A stretch of 36,533 nucleotides of DNA from Actinomycetes bacterium (GTDB lineage: Bacteria > Actinomycetota > Actinomycetes > Actinomycetales > Cellulomonadaceae): the NCBI GenBank assembly GCA_021793675.1, contig JAJYSG010000021.1, positions 1 through 36,533 of the forward strand, given 5' to 3'. Under the pieces are notes generated by a model. The model saw nothing but the letters and a program-made list of their open reading frames with translations, made no database searches and was not told the origin of the DNA. The position numbers and the translations under genes were made by a program. Positions 1 through 9,558 of this stretch are shown piece by piece. Positions within the stretch are counted from its first letter, which is position 1; each line of letters starts with the position of its first letter.

Positions 1-274
1 TGGAGTGCACCACGCCGTCGAGGTGGTCGGCGTGCTCGCGCACCCGCTCCGCCAGCGCGGCGAGGTCCTCGTCGTCGGTCACGTCGAGCTGCACCACGGG
101 CGCCCGCTCCGGCAGCCGCCGCGCGATGACCTCGGTGAGCCGGTGCTGCTTGCCGAAGCTCGTCAGGACGACGGTCGCGCCCTCCTGCTGCGCGAGCCGC
201 GCGGCGTGGAACGCGATCGAGGCGTCGGTGAGCACGCCGGTGATGAGCAGGGTCTTGCCCTCGAGGAGAGCCAT
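1..274 (-). CDS. fabI: Enoyl-ACP reductase FabI (InhA-like), 3' end cut by window edge
   Basis: Catalyses the last, NADH-dependent reduction of each fatty acid elongation cycle (type II synthesis, cytoplasm). Only the first 91 residues are in the window. They begin MALLEGKTLLITGV and continue with LTDASIAFHAARLAQQEGA, the divergent glycine-poor Rossmann motif (TG-x-x-TD-x-SIAF) typical of FabI/InhA rather than FabG; later DVTDDEDLAAL matches the InhA pattern. AAGGA lies a few bases before the ATG. The gene follows fabG on the same strand after a 43-base gap, the same order as mabA-inhA in mycobacteria, so the two are probably co-transcribed. The catalytic Tyr/Lys region lies outside the window. 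Confidence 0.92.
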   Translation of the reverse strand, partial: MALLEGKTLLITGVLTDASIAFHAARLAQQEGATVVLTSFGKQHRLTEVIARRLPERAPVVQLDVTDDEDLAALAERVREHADHLDGVVHS

Positions 275-317
275 GGGTGTCCTTCCGTGTCCGTCGGCGA
301 GGGGCGCAACGCCCGGG

Positions 318-1040
318 TCAGTGGCCCATCCCGAGGCCGCCGTCCACCGGGACCACCGCCCCGGAGATGTACCCGGCGTCGGCTGACGCGAGGAACTGGA
401 CGACCGCAGCGACCTCGTCCGGCGTCGCGAAGCGACGGGCGGGGATGGCGTCGAGGTAGGAGGACCGCAGGTCCTCGGGCAGCGCGCGCGTCATGTCGGT
501 GTCGACGAAGCCCGGTGCCACCACGTTGGCGGTGATGCCGCGCCCGCCGAGCTCGCGGGTGATGGACCGCGCCATCCCGACCAGCCCGGCCTTCGAGGCG
601 GCGTAGTTGACCTGTCCGGTCTGCCCGTAGAGGCCGACGACCGACGAGATGAGGACGATGCGCCCGCGGCGCAGCCGGATCATCGACGTCGACGCGCGGC
701 GCACCACGCGGAACGAGCCGACGAGGTTGACGTCGAGGACCTCCTCGAAGTCCTCGTCGGACATCCGCATGAGCAGGCCGTCGCGTGTGATGCCGGCGTT
801 GGCGACGAGCACCTCGACCGGCCCGTGCGCCGCCTCGACGGCCGCGAAGCCGGCGTCGACCGCCGCGGTGTCCCGGACGTCGGCGACGACGCCCAGCACG
901 CCGTCGGGGAGCTCGCCCGAGCGGTAGAAGGTGGCGACCCGATCGCCCGCCGCGACGAAGCGTTCGGCGATGGCCCGGCCGATGCCCCGCGCCGCGCCGG
1001 TGACCAGGACGCTGCGGGGTTCGCTGACGGGAGCAGGCAC
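318..1040 (-). CDS. fabG: 3-oxoacyl-ACP reductase FabG
   Basis: NADPH-dependent beta-ketoacyl-ACP reductase of fatty acid elongation; 240 residues, normal for the family. Visible are the SDR cofactor motif GAARGIG (residues 15-21), NAG (81-83) and the catalytic tetrad Asn105, Ser133, Tyr146, Lys150 (YAASK). The C-terminus ISGAVVPVDGGLGMGH is typical. The open frame runs on upstream to about 1952, but the extension opposes three plus-strand genes and has no family match. I chose the GTG at 1040 because the homology starts there and a TAGCGT hexamer lies exactly 7 bases upstream, the leaderless arrangement. It precedes fabI, forming a mabA-inhA-like pair. A bioinformatic search should place it with MabA. 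Confidence 0.95.
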   Translation of the reverse strand: MPAPVSEPRSVLVTGAARGIGRAIAERFVAAGDRVATFYRSGELPDGVLGVVADVRDTAAVDAGFAAVEAAHGPVEVLVANAGITRDGLLMRMSDEDFEEVLDVNLVGSFRVVRRASTSMIRLRRGRIVLISSVVGLYGQTGQVNYAASKAGLVGMARSITRELGGRGITANVVAPGFVDTDMTRALPEDLRSSYLDAIPARRFATPDEVAAVVQFLASADAGYISGAVVPVDGGLGMGH

Positions 1041-1047
1041 GGGCTCG

Positions 1048-1053
1048 ACGCTA
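1048..1053 (-). promoter_or_regulatory. -10 element of fabG, leaderless arrangement
   Basis: On the minus strand TAGCGT (TANNNT form) is followed by exactly 7 bases and then the GTG start of fabG. This spacing would place the transcription start on the start codon. No Shine-Dalgarno sequence is visible. I see no convincing -35 hexamer. Confidence 0.55.
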
Positions 1054-1109
1054 GCCCACCGCCTGGCCCGTCCCCCGCGTGGGCCGCCGCACACGATGTC
1101 CCCGGCGGG

Positions 1110-1126
1110 TTGTGGACAGTCCACAA
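1110..1126. promoter_or_regulatory. 17-bp perfect palindrome between fabG and the DUF3099 gene
   Basis: TTGTGGAC and GTCCACAA flank one central A. It sits 5 bases upstream of the -10 element of the DUF3099 gene and about 57 bases upstream of the fabG -10. Position and symmetry suggest a repressor or activator site for the divergent pair; the binding protein is unknown. Confidence 0.5.
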
Positions 1127-1130
1127 GACC

Positions 1131-1136
1131 TACCAT
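1131..1136 (+). promoter_or_regulatory. -10 element of the DUF3099 gene, leaderless arrangement
   Basis: TACCAT is followed by 6 bases and then the ATG at 1143, so transcription would begin at or next to the start codon. The 17-bp palindrome occupies the expected -35/spacer region. Confidence 0.55.
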
Positions 1137-1142
1137 CGGGGA

Positions 1143-1484
1143 ATGGGCATCCGGCGGCGCACCAGGCCCGGGAAGCCGCAGGTGCAGGCCATCACCTCGG
1201 CCCCGGCGTCGCTCGCCGACGACCAGGCCCGTCGCCAGCGGCGGTACCTCATCCAGATGGGGGCTCGCGTGGTGTGCTTCGTCGCGGCGATCGTCGCCTG
1301 GCGGCACGTGCCCATGATCGTCGGCCTCACGCTCGTCGCGGCCGCGGCGGTGCTCCCCTACATCGCCGTCCTCGGCGCCAACGCCGGGCGGGAACGCCCG
1401 GACTACGGCCCCGACCCTGTCACCCGCGACCTGCCGCCGGCGCCGCCGCACGAGTCGCTCGACCCTTCCGGAGAACCACGATGA
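1143..1484 (+). CDS. DUF3099 family small membrane protein
   Basis: A 113-residue protein of unknown function that I recognise as DUF3099 from its pattern: an ITSAPASLADDQARRQRRYL segment, then two hydrophobic stretches (GARVVCFVAAIVAW about residues 40-53 and MIVGLTLVAAAAVLPYIAVL about 58-77), then AN and a polar proline-rich tail. It is probably a two-helix inner membrane protein with both ends on the same side. The start is fixed by the leaderless -10 TACCAT six bases upstream of ATG. Its stop overlaps the next start (ATGA), so it heads a run of coupled genes ending in SURF1. No function can be read from the sequence; the link to SURF1 hints only weakly at respiration. Confidence 0.85.
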   Translation: MGIRRRTRPGKPQVQAITSAPASLADDQARRQRRYLIQMGARVVCFVAAIVAWRHVPMIVGLTLVAAAAVLPYIAVLGANAGRERPDYGPDPVTRDLPPAPPHESLDPSGEPR

Positions 1485-1717
1485 CCGAGACCACTTCCCC
1501 GGACCCGGTGGGTGAGCTCGTCTGCAGCGCACGGCGATGCCGTGCCGAGGCGGCCTGGGGCGTGCTGTGGAACAACCCGAAGATCCACACGCCGGAGCGC
1601 CGCAAGGTGTGGCTGGCCTGCGCGGCGCACCGGGAGTACCTCGAGGACTACCTGCGCGTGCGCGGGTTCTTGCGCGCCGTCGTCCCGGTGGGGCAGCTGG
1701 AGCGGGCGGCGCAGTGA
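1481..1717 (+). CDS. Conserved actinobacterial small protein of unknown function
   Basis: A 78-residue soluble protein with two N-terminal cysteines (VCSARRCRAEAAWGVLWNNP) and a later ACAAHREYLEDYL. The CSxxxC pair plus the CAAH motif could bind a metal, but that is inference. I recall relatives being labelled acetone carboxylase in databases, which I regard as a misannotation because nothing here resembles that multi-subunit enzyme. Start ATG at 1481 overlaps the DUF3099 stop, and its own stop overlaps the GTG of the SURF1 gene, so all three should be translated as one coupled unit. Confidence 0.75.
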   Translation: MTETTSPDPVGELVCSARRCRAEAAWGVLWNNPKIHTPERRKVWLACAAHREYLEDYLRVRGFLRAVVPVGQLERAAQ

Positions 1718-2685
1718 CGGTCTCGTCCGCGGCCCTGCGCCGGGCGGCGGTGCTCGTGCTCGTCGCCCTGGTGGTGGCGACCACCTGCACGCTGCTGGGC
1801 CGGTGGCAGTGGAACAAGCACGTCGCGCGCGACGCCGTCCTGGCCACGTTCGCCACCAACTGGTCGGCCCCGGCCGTTCCGCTCGCGTCGCTGGTCACGG
1901 CCCCCGGTACCGAGCCCGCGGCGTCCGACGAGTGGCGCTCGGTGAAGGTCACCGGGCACTACCTCGTCGGCTCCACCGTGCTGCTGCGCAACCGTCCCGT
2001 GGACGGCCAGCCGGCGTACCACGTGCTGGTGCCCTTCCAGGCAGACGGTGGCGGCGTGCTCGTCGTGGACCGGGGCTGGGTGCCGGTGGGCAACGACGCG
2101 CAACGCGCCGACGGCGTGCCCGCGCCGCCGGGCGGCACGGTCGACCTGGTCGCGCGGCTGCGTCTGCCGGAACCGCCCTCCGATCGCTCCGCGCCACCCG
2201 GTCAGGTGCAGCACCTCGCACCCGCCCAGGTGCTCGCGGCGGGCGACATCCCGGCCGGCACCCTCGCCTACCGCTGGTACGCCACCGCCGTCTCCGAGCG
2301 TCCTGCGCCCGCCACGCCGTTGGCGGCACTCGACACACCGTCGACCGACCCCGGGCCATACCTCTCCTACGCGGTGCAGTGGTGGGTGTTCGCGCTCGGC
2401 GCCCTGGCGGCCTTCGGCTGGATGGCGCGTCGCGAGATCCTCGACGACCGCGTGGCCCAGGCGGCAGCGGCCGCGCGGTCGCCCGCACCAGCGCCCGTCG
2501 ACGCATCGGATGCAGCATCCCGGCCCGCCACGTCCCGCGGCGCTGGCGAACCGACCGCTTCCGCCATCCCCGCGATCAGGCCCGCGACTCGCCCGGATCC
2601 CCCCGCCCCCGCTCGTCGCCGCGGCCGGGACGAGCTGGCCGAGGACGCGCTCATCGACGCCCAGCGCCCACGCCCCCCGCGATGA
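1714..2685 (+). CDS. SURF1-family cytochrome oxidase assembly protein
   Basis: A 323-residue inner membrane protein. SURF1/Shy1 proteins help insert heme A into subunit I of aa3-type cytochrome oxidase. An N-terminal membrane helix (AVLVLVALVVATTCTLLG, about residues 8-25) leads into GRWQW, a SURF1 hallmark. The extracytoplasmic domain includes GHYL...LLRNRPVDGQPAYHVLVPF and VVDRGWVPVG. A second helix, YAVQWWVFALGALAAFGWM, ends near residue 240. After it comes an Ala/Pro/Arg-rich cytoplasmic tail of about 80 residues, longer than usual. The GTG start overlaps the previous stop. ctaA (heme A synthase) is encoded about 20 kb away in this window, consistent with a shared role. Confidence 0.88.
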   Translation: MTVSSAALRRAAVLVLVALVVATTCTLLGRWQWNKHVARDAVLATFATNWSAPAVPLASLVTAPGTEPAASDEWRSVKVTGHYLVGSTVLLRNRPVDGQPAYHVLVPFQADGGGVLVVDRGWVPVGNDAQRADGVPAPPGGTVDLVARLRLPEPPSDRSAPPGQVQHLAPAQVLAAGDIPAGTLAYRWYATAVSERPAPATPLAALDTPSTDPGPYLSYAVQWWVFALGALAAFGWMARREILDDRVAQAAAAARSPAPAPVDASDAASRPATSRGAGEPTASAIPAIRPATRPDPPAPARRRGRDELAEDALIDAQRPRPPR

Positions 2686-2867
2686 CACCCGACGTCATGC
2701 TGCTCGACGTGCTGTCCGAACGCGACGCCCGCGCGGTCGCACGGTGGCGCTATCCGCCGCCCTACGACTGCTACGACGCTCCGCCGTGGTCGCGCATGCC
2801 GGTCGTCGCGACACCGACGGCACGCCGGACGACGCTCCGGCTGCCGGCGATGGCCAGCGGCTGCTGA
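2682..2867 (+). pseudogene. Truncated GNAT N-acetyltransferase remnant
   Basis: The frame starts with ATG overlapping the SURF1 stop and encodes 61 residues. The first 30, LLDVLSERDARAVARWRYPPPYDCYDAPPW, match the N-terminal strand and helix of many GNAT proteins (a D-A-x-x-x-x-x-WRY-x-PPY-x-x-YD motif). After PPW the frame loses that character and stops; no acetyl-CoA motif (Q/RxxGxG/A) follows in any frame before the ABC-F gene ends at 2902. I read this as a GNAT gene that lost its 3' two-thirds by frameshift or deletion. It could instead be a short real protein that keeps only this N-terminal motif. Confidence 0.5.
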
Positions 2868-2901
2868 CCATGGTGCTCGGCGACGACGACCTTCCCGCTG
2901 C

Positions 2902-4500
2902 TCAGGCGAGCGACACGAGATCCAGGTAGTCGGCGCCGAAGTAGTCCTCGTCACCATCCGGCAGGAGCAGGACGCGGTCGGGGTCGAGCGCGGCGACCGC
3001 GCCCTCGTCGTGCGAGACCAGGACGACCGCACCGGTGAACGACCGCAGCGCGCCGAGGATCTGCTCCCGGGACGCCGGGTCGAGGTTGTTCGTCGGCTCG
3101 TCGAGCAGCAGCACGTTGGCCGCGGACACCACCAGCACGGCGAGCGCGAGCCGCGTCTTCTCGCCGCCCGACAGTACGGACGTGGGCTTGTCCGCGTCCT
3201 CGCCGGAGAACAGGAACGACCCGAGCACGGACCGCACCTGGGTGTCGGTGAGGTCCGGCGCGGCGGTCCGCAGGTTCTCGACCACGGTGCGGTCCATGTC
3301 CAGCGTCTCGTGCTCCTGCGCGTAGTAGCCGAGCTTGAGCCCGTGGCCCGCGTTGACCGTGCCCGTGTCGGGCGGCTCGAGTCCCGCAAGGATGCGCAGC
3401 AGGGTCGTCTTCCCGGCGCCGTTGAGACCGAGCACGACGACCTTCGAGCCGCGGTCGATCGCCAGCGAGACGTCCGTGAACACCTCGAGCGAGCCGTAGG
3501 ACTTCGACAGCCCGTCCGCGGTGAGCGGCGTGCGGCCGCACGGCGCAGGGTCCGGGAACCGCAGGTGGGCGACCTTGTCAGCGGCCCGCACCCCTTCCAG
3601 GCCCTGGAGCAACGCCTCGGCGCGCCGCGCCATGTTCTGCGCGGCGACGGCCTTGGTCGCCTTGGCGCGCATCTTGTCGGCCTGCGCCATGAGCGCCGCG
3701 GCCTTCTTCTCGGCGTTGGCGCGCTCCCGCCGGCGCCGCTTCTCGTCGGTCTCCCGCTGCAGCAGGTACGCGCTCCAGCCGAGGTTGTACTGGTCGATGA
3801 CCGCCCGGTTCGCGTCGAGGTGGAACACCTTGTTCACCACCGCGTCCAGCAGCCCGACGTCGTGGCTGATGACGATCAGACCGCCCGCGTACACCTTGAG
3901 GTAGTCCCGCAGCCACGCGATGGAGTCGGCGTCGAGGTGGTTCGTCGGCTCGTCGAGCAGCAGCGTCTGGGCACCGGAGAACAAGATGCGCGCCAGCTCG
4001 ACGCGGCGGCGCTGGCCGCCGGACAGCGTGCGCAACGGCTGCGACAGCACCCGGTCGTCCAGGGCGAGGTTGGCCGTGATGCGATGGGCCTCGCTCTCGG
4101 CGGCGTACCCGCCGGCCGCCGTGAAGCGTGCCTCGAGCCGGCCGTAGCGCTCCATCGCGGCCTCGCGCGTCTCGTCGTCGGCCGAGGCCATGGCGCCCTC
4201 CGCGTCGCGCATCGCCCGCACCACCTCGTCCAGACCGCGGGCGGACAGCACGCGGTCCAGCGCGACGGTGTCGAGGTCGCCGGTACGGGGGTCCTGCGGC
4301 AGGTAGCCGACCTCGCCGGAGCGCGAGATGACGCCGCCCGTGGGCTGCGTCTCGCCCGCAAGCGTCTTGGTCAGGGTCGTCTTGCCCGCGCCGTTGCGTC
4401 CGACGAGCCCGATGCGGTCGCCGGCGGCGACGCGGAAGCTCGTCGGCTCGAGAAGCAGACGAGCGCCGACGCGCAGCTCGACACCTTGGGCGGTGATCAC
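2902..4500 (-). CDS. ABC-F family ATPase (ribosome-associated)
   Basis: A 532-residue protein with two ABC domains and no membrane segment, the ABC-F layout. ABC-F proteins bind the ribosomal E site and act in translation, some protecting against antibiotics. Domain 1 has GRNGAGKTT (34-42), LSGGQRRRVEL and LLLDEPTNHLD. A basic, helical linker of about 60 residues (RETDEKRRRRERANAEKKAA and on) corresponds to the P-site tRNA interaction motif. Domain 2 has GLNGAGKTT, LSGGEKTRL and LLLDEPTNNLD. The start is GTG (GTGATCACC) with GGAGG about 10 bases upstream. The order suggests the orthologue of Rv1473. Whether it is housekeeping or a resistance factor cannot be told from sequence alone. Confidence 0.92.
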   Translation of the reverse strand: MITAQGVELRVGARLLLEPTSFRVAAGDRIGLVGRNGAGKTTLTKTLAGETQPTGGVISRSGEVGYLPQDPRTGDLDTVALDRVLSARGLDEVVRAMRDAEGAMASADDETREAAMERYGRLEARFTAAGGYAAESEAHRITANLALDDRVLSQPLRTLSGGQRRRVELARILFSGAQTLLLDEPTNHLDADSIAWLRDYLKVYAGGLIVISHDVGLLDAVVNKVFHLDANRAVIDQYNLGWSAYLLQRETDEKRRRRERANAEKKAAALMAQADKMRAKATKAVAAQNMARRAEALLQGLEGVRAADKVAHLRFPDPAPCGRTPLTADGLSKSYGSLEVFTDVSLAIDRGSKVVVLGLNGAGKTTLLRILAGLEPPDTGTVNAGHGLKLGYYAQEHETLDMDRTVVENLRTAAPDLTDTQVRSVLGSFLFSGEDADKPTSVLSGGEKTRLALAVLVVSAANVLLLDEPTNNLDPASREQILGALRSFTGAVVLVSHDEGAVAALDPDRVLLLPDGDEDYFGADYLDLVSLA

Positions 4501-4528
4501 TGGTGGGTTTCCTCCGACGACGCCTCAC

Positions 4529-4556
4529 GGGGCTTGGCCCCGGGCACAAACGCCCG
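4529..4556 (-). promoter_or_regulatory. Two adjacent leader hairpins upstream of the ABC-F gene
   Basis: On the minus strand a CGGGC-N6-GCCCG stem-loop (4541-4556 region) is followed by a tight GGGGC-CAA-GCCCC stem-loop (4529-4541), which share one base. They lie in the predicted 5' leader between the -10 (4559-4564) and the GTG at 4500. Such leaders attenuate some antibiotic-induced ABC-F genes, but no leader peptide was identified and GC-rich hairpins arise easily here. Confidence 0.3.
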
Positions 4557-4558
4557 TC

Positions 4559-4564
4559 AGTCTA
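4559..4564 (-). promoter_or_regulatory. Candidate -10 of the ABC-F gene
   Basis: TAGACT on the minus strand, about 58 bases before the GTG start. It implies a leader of roughly 50 bases with a GGAGG ribosome binding site near its end. No good -35 hexamer is visible at the usual spacing. Confidence 0.35.
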
Positions 4565-4596
4565 CGGCCCGTTACCGTGGCCGGACCGGCTGCCGT

Positions 4597-4613
4597 GCTG
4601 ACCGACGGTCAGC
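4597..4613. promoter_or_regulatory. Palindrome upstream of bioY
   Basis: GCTGACC and GGTCAGC surround GAC, ending 31 bases before the bioY start. It may be an operator for the biotin transporter genes. It does not match the BioQ-type motif I know from Corynebacterium, so the regulator is unassigned. Confidence 0.35.
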
Positions 4614-4644
4614 GTTCGACGCCACCGAGTCTCCGGGAGGCCCC

Positions 4645-5295
4645 GTGTCCCATCGTGCCGTGCCCGACGAAGCCGACGGCGGTGTCGCGCCCGAGGTCCT
4701 CAGCCCGTCCACCGCGCCGGCGGCGCCGCCCACCTCACGCGACCGCGCCACCGATCTCGCGCTCGTCGCCGTCATGGCGGCACTGGTGGCGGCGTGCGCC
4801 GTGGCGCCGCCCGTGCCGACGGGCATCGGCGTGCCGATCACGCTGCAGACGTTCGGGGCGTTGCTGGCCGGCCTCGTGCTCGGGGCGCGCCGTGGCGCGG
4901 CCGCGCTCGCGTTGTACGTTCTCGTCGGGCTCGCCGGGGTGCCGGTGTTCGCCGGCGGCACCGGGGGACCCGGCGTGCTCGCCGGCCCGACCGCCGGGTA
5001 CCTGCTGGGGTTCATCCCCGCGGCGGCGGTCGCCGGGGCCCTGGCGGGCACTGCCCGGCGGGTGGCACCCCGATGGCGGTTCGCGGTGCTCGCCGGCGCC
5101 GCGCTGACGGCGGGGCTGCTCGTGGTGCACCCGCTGGGGATCGCCGGTCTCGTGGTGCGCGCGGGCCTGCCGCTGCCGGCCGCCGTGGCCGCCGACCTGG
5201 TGTTCGTGCCCGGAGACGTCGTCAAGGCCCTGGTGGCCGCCGCGGTGACGGTGGGGGTGCTGCGGGCGTTCCCCGCGCTGCTGCGGGAACGATGA
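4645..5295 (+). CDS. bioY: Biotin transporter substrate-binding protein BioY (ECF S-component)
   Basis: A 216-residue membrane protein that binds biotin as the S-component of an energy-coupling-factor importer. After a polar N-terminus it shows LALVAVMAALVAACAVAPPVPTGIGVPITLQTFG, the BioY signature (VPITLQTF), then GARRGAAALALYVLVGLAGVPVFAGGTGG, GPTAGYLLGF and a C-terminal DLVFVPGDVVKALVAAAV. Five to six membrane segments are evident. The GTG start has GGGAGG five bases upstream. Its stop overlaps the ATG of bioM (ATGA), and bioN follows, giving a complete three-part importer. Confidence 0.95.
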   Translation: MSHRAVPDEADGGVAPEVLSPSTAPAAPPTSRDRATDLALVAVMAALVAACAVAPPVPTGIGVPITLQTFGALLAGLVLGARRGAAALALYVLVGLAGVPVFAGGTGGPGVLAGPTAGYLLGFIPAAAVAGALAGTARRVAPRWRFAVLAGAALTAGLLVVHPLGIAGLVVRAGLPLPAAVAADLVFVPGDVVKALVAAAVTVGVLRAFPALLRER

Positions 5296-6014
5296 TCGAG
5301 CTCGACACCGCCGAGGTCACCGCCTGGGCGCCGCCCCCCGGCGGCGGCCGGGACCGGGTGGTGCGCCTGCTCGGACCGGTCTCGGCGCGGCTCGCGGAAC
5401 ACCGGATCGCCGTGGTCGGCGCGAACGGCTCCGGCAAGTCGACGCTGGCACGGCTGGTGGGCGGGCTGGTCCGGCCGTCGTCGGGCGCCGTGCGGGTGGA
5501 CGGCCTCGACACCGCCCGGGACGCCACGGCGCTCCGCCGCCACCTGGGCATCCTCTTCACCGACCCCGATGCGCAGCTGCTCATGCCCACCCCGCTCGAG
5601 GACGTCATGCTGTCGCTGCGCCGCACCCCGGTGCCCGCCGCGGAGCGCCGCGCGACCGCGCTCGCGTGGCTGGACCGGTTCTCGCTGGCCGACCGTGCCG
5701 AGCTGCCGGTCCACGTGCTCTCCGGCGGGCAGAAGCAGCTGCTGGCCCTGGCGTCCGTGCTGGCCACCGAGCCGCACGTGCTCGTGTGCGACGAGCCGAC
5801 GACACTGCTCGACCTGCGCTGGCGCACGGTGGTGGACGAGGCGCTCGCCGCCCTGCCGCAGCAGGTGCTCCTCGTGACGCACGACCTCGAGGCGGCGGTA
5901 CGGGCCGACCGGGTGCTCCTCGTCGACGGCGGCGCGGTGACCGCCGACGGCGACCCGGAGACGACGATCGACGCCTACCGAGAGCTCATGCGGGCGCGCG
6001 CGAGGGCCCGCTGA
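5292..6014 (+). CDS. bioM: ECF transporter ATPase BioM
   Basis: The 240-residue ATPase that powers biotin uptake with BioY and BioN. Walker A GANGSGKST is at residues 43-51, the Q-loop region reads FTDPDAQLLMPTPLEDV, typical of ECF/CbiO ATPases, the signature is LSGGQKQLLALA, Walker B is VLVCDEPTTLLD and the switch is THDLE. The ATG overlaps the bioY stop. Its stop (TGA, 6012-6014) overlaps the proposed CTG start of bioN. A single ATPase gene is present, so the ATPase pair is probably a homodimer. Confidence 0.93.
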   Translation: MIELDTAEVTAWAPPPGGGRDRVVRLLGPVSARLAEHRIAVVGANGSGKSTLARLVGGLVRPSSGAVRVDGLDTARDATALRRHLGILFTDPDAQLLMPTPLEDVMLSLRRTPVPAAERRATALAWLDRFSLADRAELPVHVLSGGQKQLLALASVLATEPHVLVCDEPTTLLDLRWRTVVDEALAALPQQVLLVTHDLEAAVRADRVLLVDGGAVTADGDPETTIDAYRELMRARARAR

Positions 6015-6619
6015 GCGGGCGGGCGGCGGCCACCGCGGCCAACCTCGGGGCGCTGGCGGCGTTCTCGCTCGCCGTCGTGCTGGTGCCCGGCGCGCCGGCC
6101 GCCGCGGGCGGTGCGGCGCTCGCCGCGACGGTGGCGCTCGTCACCGGCGTCCCGCGACGCACGTGGCGGGGCGCCGCGGCGGTGGCGCTGGTCGTCGGCC
6201 TGGGACGAGCCTGGTCGGGCGGGCCCCTCACCGGCGTCGCGGCCGGCCTGAGCGTGCTGGCGCTGGTCCTCGCCGGCGCGGTGCTCGTCGCCCGGACACC
6301 GCCGAGCGACCTGCTCGACCTGCTGCCGGGAAGGCTCGGGCTCGCCGCCGTGCTCATGGTGGGCTCGCTGCCCGCCCTCGTCGCCGCCGTCGGCGCCACC
6401 CGCGAGGCCGCACGCGCCCGGGGGTGCGAGCGCGACCCGCGCACGTGGCTGACACCTGCGGCCATCCGGGCCGTGGCCCGCGCCCACGCCACCGGTGCGG
6501 CCCTCGCCGCCAGGGGACTCGGCTCGCCCGAGGGGGTGCGGTCACGCCGATCCGAACGCGCCGGGAGCCGAACGGGCCCCGGATCACGTGACGACCCGGG
6601 GCCCGCGAGCGGAGAGTAG
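6011..6619 (+). CDS. bioN: ECF transporter transmembrane protein BioN (EcfT), probable CTG start
   Basis: The coupling membrane subunit of the biotin importer, about 202 residues. Hydrophobic segments begin at AAATAANLGALAAFSLAVVLVPG. Two Ala-Arg-Gly coupling motifs that contact the ATPases are visible: AARARG near residue 135 and AARGLG near residue 167. There is no ATG or GTG in this frame at the junction with bioM; CTG at 6011 overlaps the bioM stop as CTGA, with GAGG seven bases upstream, matching the overlap style of the operon. In-frame GTG codons near 6078-6084 would delete the first helix. The 3' end contains a strong hairpin (6573-6605). The last 25 residues are polar and may be read-through of little function. 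Confidence 0.8.
   Translation: MSGRAAATAANLGALAAFSLAVVLVPGAPAAAGGAALAATVALVTGVPRRTWRGAAAVALVVGLGRAWSGGPLTGVAAGLSVLALVLAGAVLVARTPPSDLLDLLPGRLGLAAVLMVGSLPALVAAVGATREAARARGCERDPRTWLTPAAIRAVARAHATGAALAARGLGSPEGVRSRRSERAGSRTGPGSRDDPGPASGE
6573..6605. terminator. Hairpin between convergent bioN and sufT
   Basis: CGGGCCCCGG and CCGGGGCCCG form a perfect 10-bp stem around a 13-base loop, itself containing TCACGTGA. It lies inside the end of bioN and 20 bases beyond the sufT stop, so it could end both transcripts. There is no U-tract, as is common in actinobacteria. Confidence 0.6.
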
Positions 6620-6624
6620 CGCGC

Positions 6625-6950
6625 TCAGATGTTGAAGCCGATGGCCCGCATCTGCTCGCGACCGTCGGCCGTGATGCGCTCGGGGCCCCACGGCGGCATC
6701 CACACCCAGTTGATCCGGAAGGCGTCGACGATCCCGTCGAGCACCATCGCGGCCTGGTCCTCGATGACGTCCGTCAGCGGGCACGCCGCGGAGGTCAGCG
6801 TCATGTCGATCGTCGCGGTGCTGCCCTCGACGGAGACGCCGTAGACGAGGCCGAGGTCGACGACGTTGATGCCGAGCTCGGGGTCGACGACGTCGCGCAG
6901 CGCCTCCTCGACGTCGGCCGCGGTGGCGTGCGTGGTGGTGGACTCGGTGC

Positions 6951-6954
<4 letters not shown>
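6625..6954 (-). CDS. sufT: SufT/MIP18-family iron-sulfur assembly factor (DUF59)
   Basis: A 109-residue DUF59 protein. Such proteins assist maturation of Fe-S enzymes; SufT is the last gene of actinobacterial suf operons (Rv1466 in M. tuberculosis). Visible are VVDPELGINVVDLGLVYGV, then MTLTSAACPLTDVI with the conserved cysteine, and WVWMPPWGPERIT. The N-terminal 15 residues (STESTTTHATAADVE) are a low-complexity addition. Its ATG overlaps the sufU stop (ATGA) so translation is probably coupled. It ends only 5 bases from the convergent bioN. Confidence 0.9.
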
Positions 6955-9540
<2,586 letters not shown>

Positions 9541-9558
9541 GTCTCTCCTCGCGTGGTT

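Noticed and set aside
1041-1952. Upstream extension of fabG to a 544-residue fusion
   Set aside because: It opposes the DUF3099 and following genes and has no recognisable domain; FabG homology and a leaderless -10 fix the start at 1040.
3010-4644. Plus-strand N-terminal extension of bioY over the ABC-F gene
   Set aside because: The extension has no homology and opposes clear ABC-F coding; GTG 4645 with GGGAGG upstream gives a normal-length BioY.
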